This document shows, in pieces, positions 34,047-45,457 of a stretch of DNA of 64,000 bases; position 1 is the stretch's first letter, and each line of letters starts with the position of its first letter. A program made the translations under genes and the position numbers. A model generated the notes under the pieces. That model was given only the letters and a program-made list of their open reading frames with translations. It ran no database searches and was not told where the DNA came from. Source of the stretch: Diabrotica undecimpunctata (Eukaryota; Arthropoda; Insecta; Coleoptera; Chrysomelidae); the NCBI RefSeq assembly GCF_040954645.1, contig NC_092812.1, positions 248,001 through 312,000 on the forward strand. Reading direction: 5' to 3'.

Positions 34047-35085
34047 TAAATTCGAAATAAATGCCTATACGAACAAATCCTGTTTTCTCTGGCTGAATTA
34101 TCCTATCCAACCTCACGTAATATACCGTTGTCAATAAGTGATCATTTGACAAAATTAGTAAAATACATTTTTCCTCTCAAATTGTGAAAGATTTGCGTTT
34201 GAGGAGAACAAAACTCACTGAAGTTAAAAAAAATGTGATAGGCCACGAACATGAATTAGAATTAGCGAAAAATAAAGGCATGTAAATTCAGTATATTAAC
34301 CGATGAGTCAACGGACATGTAGCTGAATTGTACTGCATTACTGTGATGAAGAAACGGGCAATATTGTAAACAAATTTTGGGAACATTCAAGTATGTTCAA
34401 AAAATGTAGAAGACAGACAGGGAGCAACTGCGGAGCACTTATTCTTATCCATTATCAATTCTTTTACGGAGTTTAGTGTACCACCGTTAAATGTGGTTGG
34501 TTTTGCATCGGATGGAACTAACGTTATGATGGGCCAACATAATAGTGTCGCTTCCCGATTCATTGAACATTATCCCGGTATTGTAATTATAAAATGTATT
34601 TACCACTCTTCCGTGTGGAGTGTCTGTCTCCCATCAGACGCGTCCCCAGGTGGTGGATAGGGGAACGCCCTAACCGGTCTCAGGATCGGCGGGTAGGTGG
34701 GAAATAAAATACCACCCGCGAACCATAACAGATTAAGGTATGGTAACCCTAACAGAAGAGTCTCTGGTCCTCCAAGTCTGGGGGTTGGGCGTAGGGCTAA
34801 CAACCCTACCCTGAAAAAAAAATTGTTACGAAAGCTGAAAAAACAAAAACCGGACGGACCTTATGTAGACAATCTCGCAAACGAAAAAAGGATATTCGAT
34901 TTGGATCATGGAACGTGAGAACATTGTACTCTGCAGGACCGATGAGATGTCTCTTAGACACTCTTAACAAATATAATATGTACATAACAGCTATACAGGA
35001 GATGCGATGGAAAGAAACCGGCACTCTCCAGAAGAATCTGAATACCATATATTATAGCTGCCATCACACTCAACATATCTGTGGG
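34047..35085 (+). repeat. Array unit 8
   Basis: 1,039 bp. Its first half equals that of unit 5; its second half has its own variants (caggaccgatg, aaagaaaccggc). Confidence 0.9.
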
Positions 35086-36129
35086 TAAATTCGAAATAAA
35101 TGCCTATACGAACAAATCCTGTTTTCTCTGGCTGAATTATCCTATCCGATCTCACGTAATATACCGTTGTCAATAAGTGATCATTTGACAAAATTACTAA
35201 AATACATTTTTCCTCTCAAATTGTGAAAGATTTGCGTTTGAGGAGAACAAACCTCACTGAAGTTATAAAAAAAATGTGATAGGCCACGAACATGAATTAG
35301 AATTAGCGAAAAATAAAGGCATGTAAATTCAGTATATTAACCGACGAGTCAACGGACATGTAGCTGAATTGTACTGCGTTACTGTGATGAAGAAACGGGC
35401 AATATTGTAAGCAAGTTTTGGGAACTTATTCAAATATGTTCAGAAAATGTAGAAGACAGACAGGGAGCAACTGCGGAGCACTTATTTTTATCCATTATTA
35501 ATTCTTTTACGGAGTTTAGTGTACCACCGTTAAATGTGGTTGGTTTTGCATCGGATGGAACTAACGTTATGATGGGCCAACATAATCGTGTCGCTTTTCG
35601 AATCATTGAACATTATCCCGGTATTGTAATTATGAAATGTATTTACCACTCTTCCGTGTGGAGTGTCTGTCTCCCATCGGACGCGTCCCCAGGTGGTGGA
35701 TAGGGGAACGCCCTAACCGGTCTCAGGATCGGCGGGTAGGTGGGAAATAAAATACCACCCGCGAACCAAAACAGACTAAGGTATGGTAACCCTAACAGAA
35801 GAGTCTATAGTCCTCCAAGTCTGGGGGTTGGGCGTAGGGCTAACAACCCTACCCTGAAAAAAAAAATTGTTACGAAAGCTGAAAAAACAAAAACCGGACG
35901 GACCTTATGTAGAGAATTTCGCAAACGAAAAAAGGATATTCGATTTGGATCATGGAACGTGAGAACATTGTACTCTGCAGGAGCGATGAGCTGTCTCTTA
36001 GACACTCTTAACAAATATAATATGTACATAACAGCTATACAGGAGATGCGATGGAAAGGGACCGGTACTCTCCAGAAGAATCTGAATACCATATATTATA
36101 GCTGCCATCACACTCAACATATCTTTGGG
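35086..36129 (+). repeat. Array unit 9
   Basis: 1,044 bp, the most divergent complete unit. The RTE-derived frame stays open from 35740 into the next unit's LTR segment (to 36234), because its junction reads tttgggcaaattc rather than tttgggtaaattc. Confidence 0.9.
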
Positions 36130-36358
36130 CAAATTCGAAATAAATGCCTATACGAACAAATCCTGTTTTCTCTGGCTGAATTATCCTATCCAACCTCACG
36201 TAATACACCGTTGAACATTATCCCGGTATTGTAATTATGAAATGTATTTACCACTCTTCCGTGTGGAGTGTCTGTCTCCCATCGGACGCGTCCCCAGGTG
36301 GTAGATAGGGGAACGCCCTAACCGGTCTCAGGATCGGCGGGTAGGTGGGAAATAAAAT
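36130..36358 (+). repeat. Array unit 10, truncated
   Basis: LTR-derived start, then a deletion joining caccgttg to aacattatcccgg, then the RTE leader, which is cut at 36358 by the 5' monomer of LINE copy C. Confidence 0.85.
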
Positions 36359-36509
36359 TCCAATAAAAGATTTAACTGCAATCCCCTTATAATATCTTAG
36401 AATTAATAAATTTTTGATTATTTCACATTTTCTGACCATTTTAAGTAATCAAACAAAGATTTTCTTTATGTAAAGGCAGAATATGTAAAAGCTTTATGTA
36501 AAATAACAA

Positions 36510-38300
36510 AAAGGCAGATTCAAAGAAATATCAAATGAGCTAAAAGATCTCATTAAAGAAAAGAATAGAAAAAGAAGAAGAGCTCAAAGAACAAGAAACC
36601 AAGAAGACAAAAGAATTGCTAATGAACTAGACAGAGAAGTTAAAAGAAGACTAAATGAGCACAGAAGCGAGCACTGGGACAAATTTATCCAAGAGCTAAA
36701 TCCAAATCAATCAGCATTCTGGAAAGTATCTAAAATACTCAGGAAAGATAAAAAACCTATACCTCCCTTACACGGAACAAACGGTAGGGTATTCACTGAA
36801 CAAGAAAAAGCTGAAGTAATGAGAAAAACACTCGAAACGAACAACATGCAAAACTTTCACCCGGCAGAAGATCTAGACTTCACGGAGGAAGTAGAAAGAA
36901 GCGCTAGACGCTTAAGACGGAGAAAAGGCATATTAGGCCTAGAACATACAAGTCCGGAAGAAATCAAAGATCTGATCAAACTACTAAATCCAAAGAACGC
37001 AGCTGGACCTGATAAAATCACAAACAGGGCAATTAAAAATGTACCAAACAAGATCATAGTGTACATTGCAAACATAATAAATGGAATATTACGTTTGAGA
37101 TACTTTCCAGACAGATGGAAAGAAGCCGAAGTTATAATGATTGGAAAACCGGGAAAAGACGGGAGCTTTCCACAAAACTATCGACCTATAAGTCTACTAT
37201 CATGTTTAAGTAAAATAGCCGAGAGAGTAATCTTAAAAAGACTCCAAACAGAGTCCGAAACAATAGGAATGATTCCAGAAGCACAGTTCGGTTTAAGATC
37301 CAGGCACTCTTGTGAATTACAAGTACTCAGGCTAACGGAATTCATTACCAAAGGATACAACGAGAAAATGTACACCGCTACAGCTTTTCTAGACGTTAGT
37401 AAGGCATTTGACAGATTATGGCACGAAGGCCTACTCTACAAAATGAGTCAAAATGGATACAGTGAGGCGATGACATGTCTCCTTGTGTCATACCTGACAA
37501 ACCGGAGATTCAGAGTTCGAATAGGGCCTGCCCCATCCGAGGTCGGAACTCTGGAGGCAGGTGTGCCTCAGGGAGCGGTGTTATCCCCATATCTGTTTAC
37601 CATATACACAGCAGATCTACCCAGCGATCATAAAACATTGCTCAGCCCGTACGCAGACGATACAGCGCTAGCAACAAGCAACAGAAATATAAACTTTGCA
37701 ACCAGAGACTTACAGCGCTCTCTGAATCGATTATATGCATGGTGTATAAAGTGGAAAGTAGCACTAAACCCGGAAAAAACACAGGCCGTCATGTTTAGAA
37801 AACGGAGACAGATACCCAACATGGAACTAAACTTAGCGAACGAAAACATAGAATGGAGCAATCAAGCTAAATATCTAGGAGTGACCCTTGATCACAAGCT
37901 CACATTCACTGAACATGTAACTCAATCAGTACATAAAGCAAAATTAACAAAGATACAACTCGCCTCGCTAATAGGCAGGAAAAGTAAATTAAACTTCTGG
38001 ACAAAAATAAGGGTAGCAAATAGCATAATCCTACCAACGCTAACATACGCATCAGCAGCATGGGGACACACATGTAAATCAAATAGGAAGAAACTGCAAG
38101 TAGCACAAAACCAGCTAATCAGAGAAGCACTAAATGTACCGAAATACGTACCTCTAAGATACCTATATAGAGATACAAAGCAGAAAAGGATTCTTCATAC
38201 AATGAACGAAAAAGCGTACGACATCTTCACTCCGCGAGCGAATTATAGTGACAATGAATACCTAAAAACAATTCATATTACAACTGATTCAAGTGACTGA
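36510..38300 (+). CDS. Jockey-type reverse transcriptase, open frame (copy C)
   Basis: Open in frame from about 36510, although the first ATG used is 36819 (493 codons). It encodes the linker and a full RT: SGPDKITNRAI-like motif (AAGPDKITN), NYRPISLLSCLSKI, QFGLRSRHSCELQVL, AFLDVSKAFDRLWHEGL, GVPQGAVLSPYLFTIY, the active site SPYADDTALA (YADD), AWCIKWKVALNPEKT and YLGVTLDHKLTF. Next come the thumb and the conserved RKKLQVAQNQLIR. RT copies LINE RNA at the target site. The last ~25 codons differ from copy D, pointing to a small deletion near 38225. The endonuclease is absent, so this copy cannot move alone. Confidence 0.88.
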   Translation, partial: KGRFKEISNELKDLIKEKNRKRRRAQRTRNQEDKRIANELDREVKRRLNEHRSEHWDKFIQELNPNQSAFWKVSKILRKDKKPIPPLHGTNGRVFTEQEKAEVMRKTLETNNMQNFHPAEDLDFTEEVERSARRLRRRKGILGLEHTSPEEIKDLIKLLNPKNAAGPDKITNRAIKNVPNKIIVYIANIINGILRLRYFPDRWKEAEVIMIGKPGKDGSFPQNYRPISLLSCLSKIAERVILKRLQTESETIGMIPEAQFGLRSRHSCELQVLRLTEFITKGYNEKMYTATAFLDVSKAFDRLWHEGLLYKMSQNGYSEAMTCLLVSYLTNRRFRVRIGPAPSEVGTLEAGVPQGAVLSPYLFTIYTADLPSDHKTLLSPYADDTALATSNRNINFATRDLQRSLNRLYAWCIKWKVALNPEKTQAVMFRKRRQIPNMELNLANENIEWSNQAKYLGVTLDHKLTFTEHVTQSVHKAKLTKIQLASLIGRKSKLNFWTKIRVANSIILPTLTYASAAWGHTCKSNRKKLQVAQNQLIREALNVPKYVPLRYLYRDTKQKRILHTMNEKAYDIFTPRANYSDNEYLKTIHITTDSSD

Positions 38301-38935
38301 TCCCTGTCACACGCATACATAACACGCGAAAACAGTACAAAGAAAGCCTTATGCTCTCTTCGTACAGCCAATTTTTGACTTAGGCCCTTAAGGCAGGTCT
38401 ATTTGGGAGACTAGTACGCGATTTTCTGAGCATCGAGGTCATGTGCGGCAAGCATGGGCTCGATGGCCAGACCAGTCGGGCGCTCAGCTGGCGAGGAGAA
38501 CAAATTAATTTTTGCCAAATCGGCAGCTGAGTGACCGAACACACACTTTCCCTGTGTGGAGGGGCACCAACTTTTTAGGGACATCAGGTCCAAAGTAATG
38601 CTCATACCAAGTAAATTCAGTAAAGTAACTAGGTAGAAAAGCTCTTAGCTACCCCTTATTTTCAGGTGGCTTAACCACAACCATGTAGATACGGAGGGTG
38701 TTATTCATTACCCAAATCGCCCGACGTAAAGTTCATAAGCCTTCGCTACGTATATCAGACGTAGTGAAGGGGTGGTGGAAAAACCTGGGGGTCAGATAGG
38801 TACCGATCCAGAATGATTAGCTCTTCTGGAGCGAGACCGGTTTGATCTTCGGACATGTGGATCCCACTGACTAGCAGTGGTATACACATGTCACTAGGGG
38901 TTGGGTTGAACGCTTCGCGTGTGTGTGTGTGTGCT
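38301..38935 (+). other. LINE copy C 3' UTR with (GT)n end
   Basis: Closely matches 52740-53424 of copy D (gaggtcatgtgcggcaagca, ccgacgtaaagtt, cactaggggttgggttgaac) and ends cttcgcgtgtgtgtgtgtgtg. Confidence 0.85.
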
Positions 38936-39712
38936 TTATAATACCTGTTTTACGGATGCTATTATATTCACCAGCAATTTTTATCTATGTTGAATGCTTC
39001 TGTTTGGACCAACTACTGCCAATTTTAGTGTTTTCAATGTTTTTAAACCTTTTAATTATTGAAATTAGATTTTTTTCCTCCTAAATAATTTTTGATTATT
39101 TCACGTTTTCTGACCATTTTCAGTAATCAAACAAAGATTTTCTTTATGTATTGTGACAGAGAGCAATCAAACATTATAGGGATATATTTGATTACAGTGC
39201 TAAATAAATGTAATGCGCTTGAGCCAATTTTGTTTCATTTGCAATCCCTTATATAAAAGATTTAACTGCAATCCCCTTATAATACCTTAGAATTAAATAA
39301 TTTTTGCTTATTTCACGTTTTCTGACCATTTTCAGTAATCAAACAAAGATTTTCTTTATGTATTGTGACAGAGAGCAATCAAACATTATAGGGATATATA
39401 TTTGAATTCAGTGCTAAATAAATGTAATGCGCTTGCGCGAATTTTGTTTTCATTTTACAATCCCTTATATAAAAGATTTAACTGCAATCCCCTTATAATA
39501 CCTTAGAATTAAATAATGTTTGCTTATTTCACGTTTTCTGACCATTTTCACTAATCAAACAAAGATTTTCTTTATGTATTGTGACAGAGAGCAATCAAAC
39601 ATTATAGGGATATATATTTGATTACAGTGCTAAATAAATGTAATGCGCTTGCGCGAATTTTGTTTTCATTTTGCAATGCCTTATATAAAAGATTTAACTG
39701 CAACCCCTTTAT
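38936..39712 (+). repeat. LINE copy D 5' monomers (one long, two short)
   Basis: Tandem repeats at the 5' end of copy D. One long monomer (about 335 bp, from cctgttttacgg...) is followed by two short monomers (about 210-220 bp, from ccttagaattaaataa). All share ttctgaccattttcagtaat, the gtgacagagagcaatcaaac block, a gctaaataaatg block and end ttaactgcaatcccc. Such 5' monomers act as promoters in some other LINEs, for example mouse L1; here that is inference. Confidence 0.8.
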
Positions 39713-40147
39713 AATAAGTTCAGTTCGAGTAGCTGAACAGTGCGGACGTGCTTTGGAGAGTCGAGACCGACCTGAGTCAACGACCGACTTGAGACAATTT
39801 AAAGCGAAAAGTGGATGCGATTTCATTATTAGCTTGAACCGCAGAGGTTGATTTTTATAGGCCTCTCTCGGAGGGCTATAATAAATAGCAATTCACGAAA
39901 TAACGGGATATCTGTACGGTGCCGTCAGGGATGACACTGTAAGGCTTTGTTGTTTGCATCAAAGTCGGACAGAAACGGCCCCTGCCCTACAGGGTGAGAA
40001 CTGCAAGCGGATCCCTCCTGGAAACAGTGAACTACCACGCAAGGGTCTGGGAAGGCACCCAGAATCCGCACGACACGTGTCGTGAGGAAAAACAAAAAAC
40101 AGCGATCTACTAGGTAAACAGCGATCTACTAGGTAAACAGCTTTCAA
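39713..40147 (+). promoter_or_regulatory. LINE copy D structured 5' leader
   Basis: It shares with the copy F leader (54341-54878) the order aagtggatgcga, a hairpin, agggatgacactgtaagg, aagtcggacagaaacg, and gtgaactacc. The hairpin ataggcctc...gaggggctat-type here (39858-39881) is replaced in F by ctcct/aggag, so pairing is kept while sequence changes. An 18-bp direct repeat (agcgatctactaggtaaac) occurs just before the ATG. Confidence 0.5.
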
Positions 40148-40291
40148 ATGTTGTCGGATTCCATTGAATCCTCCGAGCTTCCAGCTCAGTCAGTCGATTC
40201 TCCCTACCCTCCATCACCATCCGAGTCAGAGTGTGACTTGGAGACCCAACAGACCCAACATGCTACCATGGAGAACTTCTCTCGTACATAG
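40148..40291 (+). pseudogene. LINE copy D ORF1, first 47 codons
   Basis: It starts MLSDSIESSELPAQ and is rich in serine and proline, like the start of ORF1 in copy F. It ends at a TAG at 40289-40291 created where ORF1 is joined to the last part of the ORF2 endonuclease. The RNA-binding and zinc-knuckle domains are deleted. Confidence 0.6.
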
Positions 40292-41713
40292 ACATAGCAA
40301 TTCTACACAACATTGGTCAACAATATGAAATAAAATCATTAAGCGAAGGCGATTCCACACACAACGTAATCGTCATAACCCTGGGCGCAGTGGAATTAAA
40401 TCCACTACAGCCTCATCAAACAAAGAAAACTAACTGGCCCAATTTTAGAAGAGTAGTGAGCGAAAACATCGGGGCAATCCCAACAATCAATAACATAGAA
40501 GAACTCGAAGAAAGTATTGTAAAACTAGAACAAACAATACTAAATGCCATCGATGCCAGCTCCAAGACAGAAACAAAAACAACAATGAAAGGCCGATTCC
40601 AGGAAATATCAAATGAGCTAAAAGAACTCATTAGAGAAAAAAATAGGAAAAGAAGAAGAGCCCAAAGAACAAGAAACCAAGAAGACAAAAGAATTGCAAA
40701 CGAACTAGATAGAGAAATTAAAAGACAGCTAATCGAGCACAGAAGTGAATACTGGGACAAATACATCCAAGAATTAAATCTTAACAAATCTGCATTCTGG
40801 AAAGTATCAAAAATACTCAGGAAAGATAGGAAACCCATACCACCCTTACACGGAGAAAACGGTATGGTATACACCGAACCTGATAAGGTGGAAGTAATGA
40901 GAGATACACTAGAATCAAATAATATGAAAAATTTTCATCCCGCGGAAGACCTAGACTTCACAGAGGAAGTTGAAAGAAGCGCTAGACGCATAAGAAGAAG
41001 AAAAGGCATAATTGGCCTAGAACATACTAGCCCGGAAGAAGTCAAAGAAATAATAAAAATACTTAACCCAAAAAAAGCATCAGGGCCAGATAAAATCACA
41101 AACAGGGCAATCAAAAACGTGCCCGACAAAATAATAGTGTACATCACAAACATAATCAATGGCATACTAAGACTAAGATACTTTCCAGACAGATGGAAAG
41201 AAGCAGAGGTAATAATGATCGGAAAACCGGGGAAAAACGGGAGCTTTCCACAAAACTATAGACCAATAAGCCTCCTATCAGCACTAAGCAAAATAGCCGA
41301 AAAAATCATATTAAAAACACTACAAACAGAATCAGAAGCAATAGGAATGATCCCAGAATCGCAGTTCGGATTCAGATCTAGACACTTCTGCGAACTACAG
41401 GTACTCAGGCTAACCGAATACATCACGAAAGGATACAATGATAAAATGTATACTGCAGCAGCCTTCCTAGACGTCAGTAAGGCCTTTGATAGAGTCTGGC
41501 ACGAAGGACTACTATATAAAATGAACCAAAATGGATATAGCGAGGCAATGACATGCCTCCTTGCGTCATACCTGACAAACCGGAGATTCAGAGTCCGTAT
41601 AGGGTCCACCCTATCCGAGCTCGGAACTCTGGAGGCAGGAGTGCCGCAGGGAGCGGTGTTATCGCCATACCTATATACCATTTACACAGCGGACACACCT
41701 AGTGACCATAGAT
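40291..41713 (+). pseudogene. LINE copy D ORF2, part 1 (endonuclease end and RT)
   Basis: It begins inside the endonuclease (DIAILHNIGQQYEIKSL, then HNVIVIT where the conserved SDH serine-aspartate is altered). It continues through the linker into RT: ASGPDKITNRAI, NYRPISLLSALSKI, QFGFRSRHFCELQVL, AFLDVSKAFDRVWHEGL and GVPQGAVLSPYLYTIY. It breaks off at TPSDHR where element E is inserted. Up to this point there is no stop. The nearest relative in the window is copy C. Confidence 0.88.
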
Positions 41714-43266
41714 TGTAGCGTTTTATATTTGGTGGAATATTTTCGTTTTTCTGTTTGCAAATGAATTTTAAAACGCAATAAACTGGAATATTTAAAAGTT
41801 GTTTCTAGTCCCCTAATATAATATTGCAAGTCAAGTATACGGTTTTTCTAAGACGTATTAACAGAATATTTTTTTTGTCTTTGTTTACATTAATATTCCC
41901 CTATTCTCTGTATGTATTATGAGGTAAAAAATTTCCAGTTAACCAATTTAAAAGTAAATACTCGAAGAAGTTTTTTGTCGGTTCGTTGCTAAGAACGAGG
42001 TCAAAAAAGGGTAGATTGTTTGTTTTAAGTTTGTAGGCAAAAACTAGCTGTGAGACGTAAAGGGAAATTTATTTTGCGTTGAAATTTGTAAAATGTAAGG
42101 CATCGAGGAGTCGACATTTAAGCCCCAAGCAGAGCAGACGTGCTACGGTTTTCTTCTATGTGTTATGTTTTAAGACCGGTTAAGGTGATAATACTCTCTG
42201 CAATATGGCAGTTTAGAAAAGAGTAATCACCATCAGATTTGTGAACCGGCAGTGAAGAAATTTTGTTAAAATGTTTATATAGAATGTCCCCGTCGACAGC
42301 TTGATTTCCTCCATCAAGTTTCTATTCCAATCGTTCCTGCCTACTTATGGAAATGGTTTATTTTTATTCAAGTTGAGAGTTATGTCCTTTGCAGCTCCAG
42401 TCCCATAAATGTTAACAAGTTTTTTTTTGAAAGTTAAGTGCTAAACTGTGAATCCAGGTAACAATTAACATTTTAATTTTTAAAGTAAAGACAGACAATT
42501 TTTTTGATAATTATTAATAATTGCTTTCATTAAAATTTAAAGGATTTGTAATAAACAATAAATTGTAAATTTTATGGTTTAACAGCTGTCATTTTAATTG
42601 TTTTTTTTTAATATAATGTTAACATATGACAGCTAGCTTTGTTCTTTTCGATATTCATTTGTTTTGTTTGTTTAAAAAAAAAGGTTAATCTCTGTGCGAT
42701 AACATTTGTAAGTTTTGTAGTGTCTCCAACCCCTTTGTAAATGAAGTTTGTAAACAGACACATATAAGTTTTTTATTCTGTATTTGGCAACTATTTATAT
42801 AGTATCTTTTTTGTGCCATTTTTATGTTTGATAACTGTTTGTATGAGACAAAAATAAACGTTTTGATTTGTTTCTCTGATCCATTTTTTTATTTATTTTA
42901 AAAATCTCCTAACCTTTTTGTATGTTTACTTTTTAGGAAGGAAGAAACTTTCTTTCCTCCAGCAGGAAGTTTTCTCGAAGCGGCGTCCCTTTTAAATAGC
43001 TAGAGGTATTTCTTCTTGTCTTTTTTTGCCCATTTGTCCAGGAGATTTGTGTAAGTACCCCTTTATTTCATTTTTGTGTAGCTACCCCAATCTCAACCCT
43101 TTGTCATTTCAACTTATCCACGACCCCAGCTCTCCAACAACCAACTGAGTGCCGTTCGCATCAGTAACGATTGTTTTGCTTGCCCTTTCTCACCCCCTTT
43201 AGTTTCTTTGCCCAATCTTCTACACCCATGATCTTACCCTGAGGTAGGCAAAATATTTTTGTTACA
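41714..43266 (+). repeat. Element E 5' LTR
   Basis: 1,553 bp. It contains aataaa near 42854 and several T-rich tracts. It matches 50195-51738. Confidence 0.93.
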
Positions 43267-43269
43267 AAT

Positions 43270-43287
43270 TGGCGCCCAACGTGGGGC
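43270..43287 (+). other. Element E primer-binding site
   Basis: tggcgcccaacgtggggc, three bases after the LTR; a tRNA 3'-end complement of the type common in gypsy elements and retroviruses. Confidence 0.8.
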
Positions 43288-43479
43288 CTTTGAATATTCC
43301 TCAATTTTTTAGATTTTGATTCCTTTTTCCCCTAGTTTTCTGCCACTTAAATGAAACCCCCTCCTTTTGAATAGTGCCCCAAAGTGTCTCACAAACAGTA
43401 GAGTATTTGTAATATACATATGTATTTGTTGTATAACATATGTATTATTGCTTTTTATGTAATGTACTGTATATCTATA

Positions 43480-43714
43480 CAGGGTGAGTCATAACTATTG
43501 GGACATAGACTAAGGACAGGTTATTTGCACCAAAATATGGCTATTGGGCCAAATATGCCTTAATAAAATGTTGCTGAGAAAAAAGATACAGGGTGTTAAA
43601 GTTAATTTTTGTTTTTCGTTTTTTGCTAATAGTTTCCCTGTATATTTATAAATTGCTATCAAAATTAGCACAGAAGCATAATCTTAGACAAGAAATAGTA
43701 TTTTATTTACAATT
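43480..43714. repeat. rosa-like left TIR
   Basis: 235 bp. It contains an internal second copy of the terminal word (acagggtgttaaag near 43590) and ccctgtatattt near 43636, so the start motif recurs inside the repeat. Partner at 45221-45455. Confidence 0.9.
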
Positions 43715-44064
43715 TTACGTTTTGTCATAGAGGGCGCCACGTGGATCATACCTAATGATCAAATTGAGTCTAAACTTTTTCTGATGAAACTTTTTAGTAA
43801 TTTTTATTAGAAAATAGGACGTAAACATCATTTTTACATAAAATTGGTACTCTTGTTTAAACATGATGATTTTAACTGTTTTCGATAAAAACGCAGTCGA
43901 ACGGCTTAGAGTCTTAAAAAAGGATTTCAAATATTATTTCATTTATGAAAAGTATGCTTTGGACTGTCAGATAATTGTTGTTGGTAAATGTCATTTGTTC
44001 AGAGTAAATTATTTTGGATGTGACAGTGTAGAGTAATGTTGCATTTTTTAAAAGTAATCATCAA

Positions 44065-45078
44065 ATGCGAGATATGATTTGCGTATACGCACAAGAAAAT
44101 TTTTGCGGTCGCTCGGCAACCAGAAAGTATGAAATGTTATACGCAAACAGAAGGCAACCAAATCACAAAACTTTTGCAAGATTATATCGTAGTTTAGGTG
44201 AAACTGGGTCATTTTACACTAAAAATCGGGGTGGTCGACCGAAACAAATCACACCTAATCAAGAAGATGAACTTTTGGTTCGAGTAGATGAAAATCCTGA
44301 ACTAAGTTCACGACATCTATCAGCAGCAACAGGAGTAAGTCAGTCGTCTATTGTTAGAATTCTAAAAAAAGAGAACCTCCATCCTTATCACTTCACTCCT
44401 GTTCAAAATTTACTTCCAACAGATCTTCCACGATGGTTACAGTTTTGCCAACGTATTCTGAATAAACATCGTAATGACAGACACTTTATTAAGAATATTA
44501 TGTTCACCGACGAAGCAACTTTTACCAGAAGAGGGGTTTTTAATTGGCGAAATAGTCATTATTGGGAAGAAGAAAACCCGCATGCTATTAAAGCTAGACA
44601 TTTTCAGCATGAGTTTAAATTGAATATTTGGTGTGGCATTATAGGCAACCAACTACTAGGGCCTTATGTTCTTCCTCTGAATTTAAATGGAGATTCTTAT
44701 TTATTCTTTTTGGAAAATACTCTTAGTGATATTTTAGATGATCTGTTACTGGACGTAAGAAGAAAAATGTGGTTTATGCAGGATGGAGCGCCACCTCATG
44801 TTTCATTAGCTGTTAGAAATCCTCTTAATGACGTATTTTCTCAACGATGGATTGGCAGAGGCAGTGATTTTCAATAGCCACCAAGAAGTCCTGAGTACAA
44901 CCCGCTAGATTTTTATTTTTGGGGACGTATGAAGTCCTTAGTTTATGCCAATGAAATTAATACACGAGACGAACTTTGGAGATACATTCAAAATGCAGCT
45001 AATCTTATAAGGGGACAGAATAATATTTTTTTTAACGTCCGAAAATCCTTTATAAAAGGAATTAGAAAAGGCATATAA
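44065..45078 (+). pseudogene. rosa-like transposase with one amber codon
   Basis: A cut-and-paste transposase of the Tc1/mariner superfamily. The N-terminal half is a helix-turn-helix DNA-binding region (RNRGGRPKQITPNQEDELL, ATGVSQSSIVRIL). The catalytic core has D149 in MFTDEATFTRRG, D240 in MQDGAPPH and a third acidic residue, D282, in SPEYNPLDF. The spacing between the second and third is 41 residues, the DD41D signature of the rosa group. A TAG at codon 271 (44875-44877), where tryptophan is usual before PPRSP, is the only lesion. The frame continues after it to a normal stop at 45078. Confidence 0.9.
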
Positions 45079-45220
45079 ATCGGAGGAGACCATGTAGAAC
45101 ATATAGTTTAAGTTTTTGTGAGTTCTTTTAAGTTACAGTGTGTTTAATTTTGATTTATCGTCAAAACGGAAACCTTACGTTAGTTGCAACTTTGTTTATT
45201 AGTTTGGTATTTGATAGTGG

Positions 45221-45455
45221 AATTGTAAATAAAATACTATTTCTTGTCTAAGATTATGCCTCTGTGCCAATTTTGATAGCAATTTATAAATATACAGGGA
45301 AACTATTAGCAAAAAACGAAAAACAGAAATTAACTTTAACACCCTGTATCTTTTTTCTCAGCAATATTTTATTAAGGCATATTGGGCCCAATAGCCATAT
45401 TTTGGTCCAAATAACCTGTCCTTAGTCTATGTACCAATAGTTATGACTCACCCTG
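45221..45455. repeat. rosa-like right TIR
   Basis: Reverse complement of 43480-43714 with a few mismatches. It ends ccctg before TA. Confidence 0.9.
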
Positions 45456-45457
45456 TA

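Larger units (their letters stand above)
26143..36358 (+). repeat. Tandem array of ~1.04-kb composite TE units
   Basis: Ten or so head-to-tail units built from three sources: the last ~65 bp of LTR B plus the taat flank, a hAT/DUF4371 relic of about 500 bp, and the first ~440 bp of an RTE LINE (GC-rich leader plus endonuclease start). The junction tttgggtaaattcg joins RTE to LTR in each unit. Eight complete units of 1,039-1,044 bp lie between 27801 and 36129. The ends are irregular. The founding copy is attached to element B itself, so the array arose after B inserted. It has the structure of a satellite. Confidence 0.95.
36359..38935 (+). mobile_element. Jockey-clade LINE copy C, internally deleted
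   Basis: It starts with a partial 5' monomer (36359-36470: ttaactgcaatcccc, accattttaagtaatcaaac), then jumps into ORF2 at about 36505, so ORF1 and the endonuclease are missing. The RT is complete. The 3' UTR ends at 38935 in a GT repeat and is followed directly by the first 5' monomer of copy D. Confidence 0.85.
43480..45455 (+). mobile_element. Tc1/mariner element, rosa-like (DD41D)
   Basis: 1,976 bp between two TA dinucleotides (43478-43479 and 45456-45457). Its ends, cagggtgagtcataactatt and the reverse complement, form long terminal inverted repeats: 43480-43714 and 45221-45455, about 235 bp each. One transposase ORF lies between. It is inserted in the leader of element E. Confidence 0.93.

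Noticed and set aside
26143..36358. Tandem repeats as a CRISPR array
   Set aside because: Units are about 1 kb of TE sequence in an insect genome, with no short repeats and unique spacers.
36510..38300. Host gene with an RT domain (copy C)
   Set aside because: It is flanked by the LINE's own 5' monomer and 3' UTR and nearly matches copy D; it is a LINE deletion copy.
39602..39851. Short frames in the LINE 5' monomers and leader
   Set aside because: They span monomer boundaries, occur on both strands, and are not shared with copy F.
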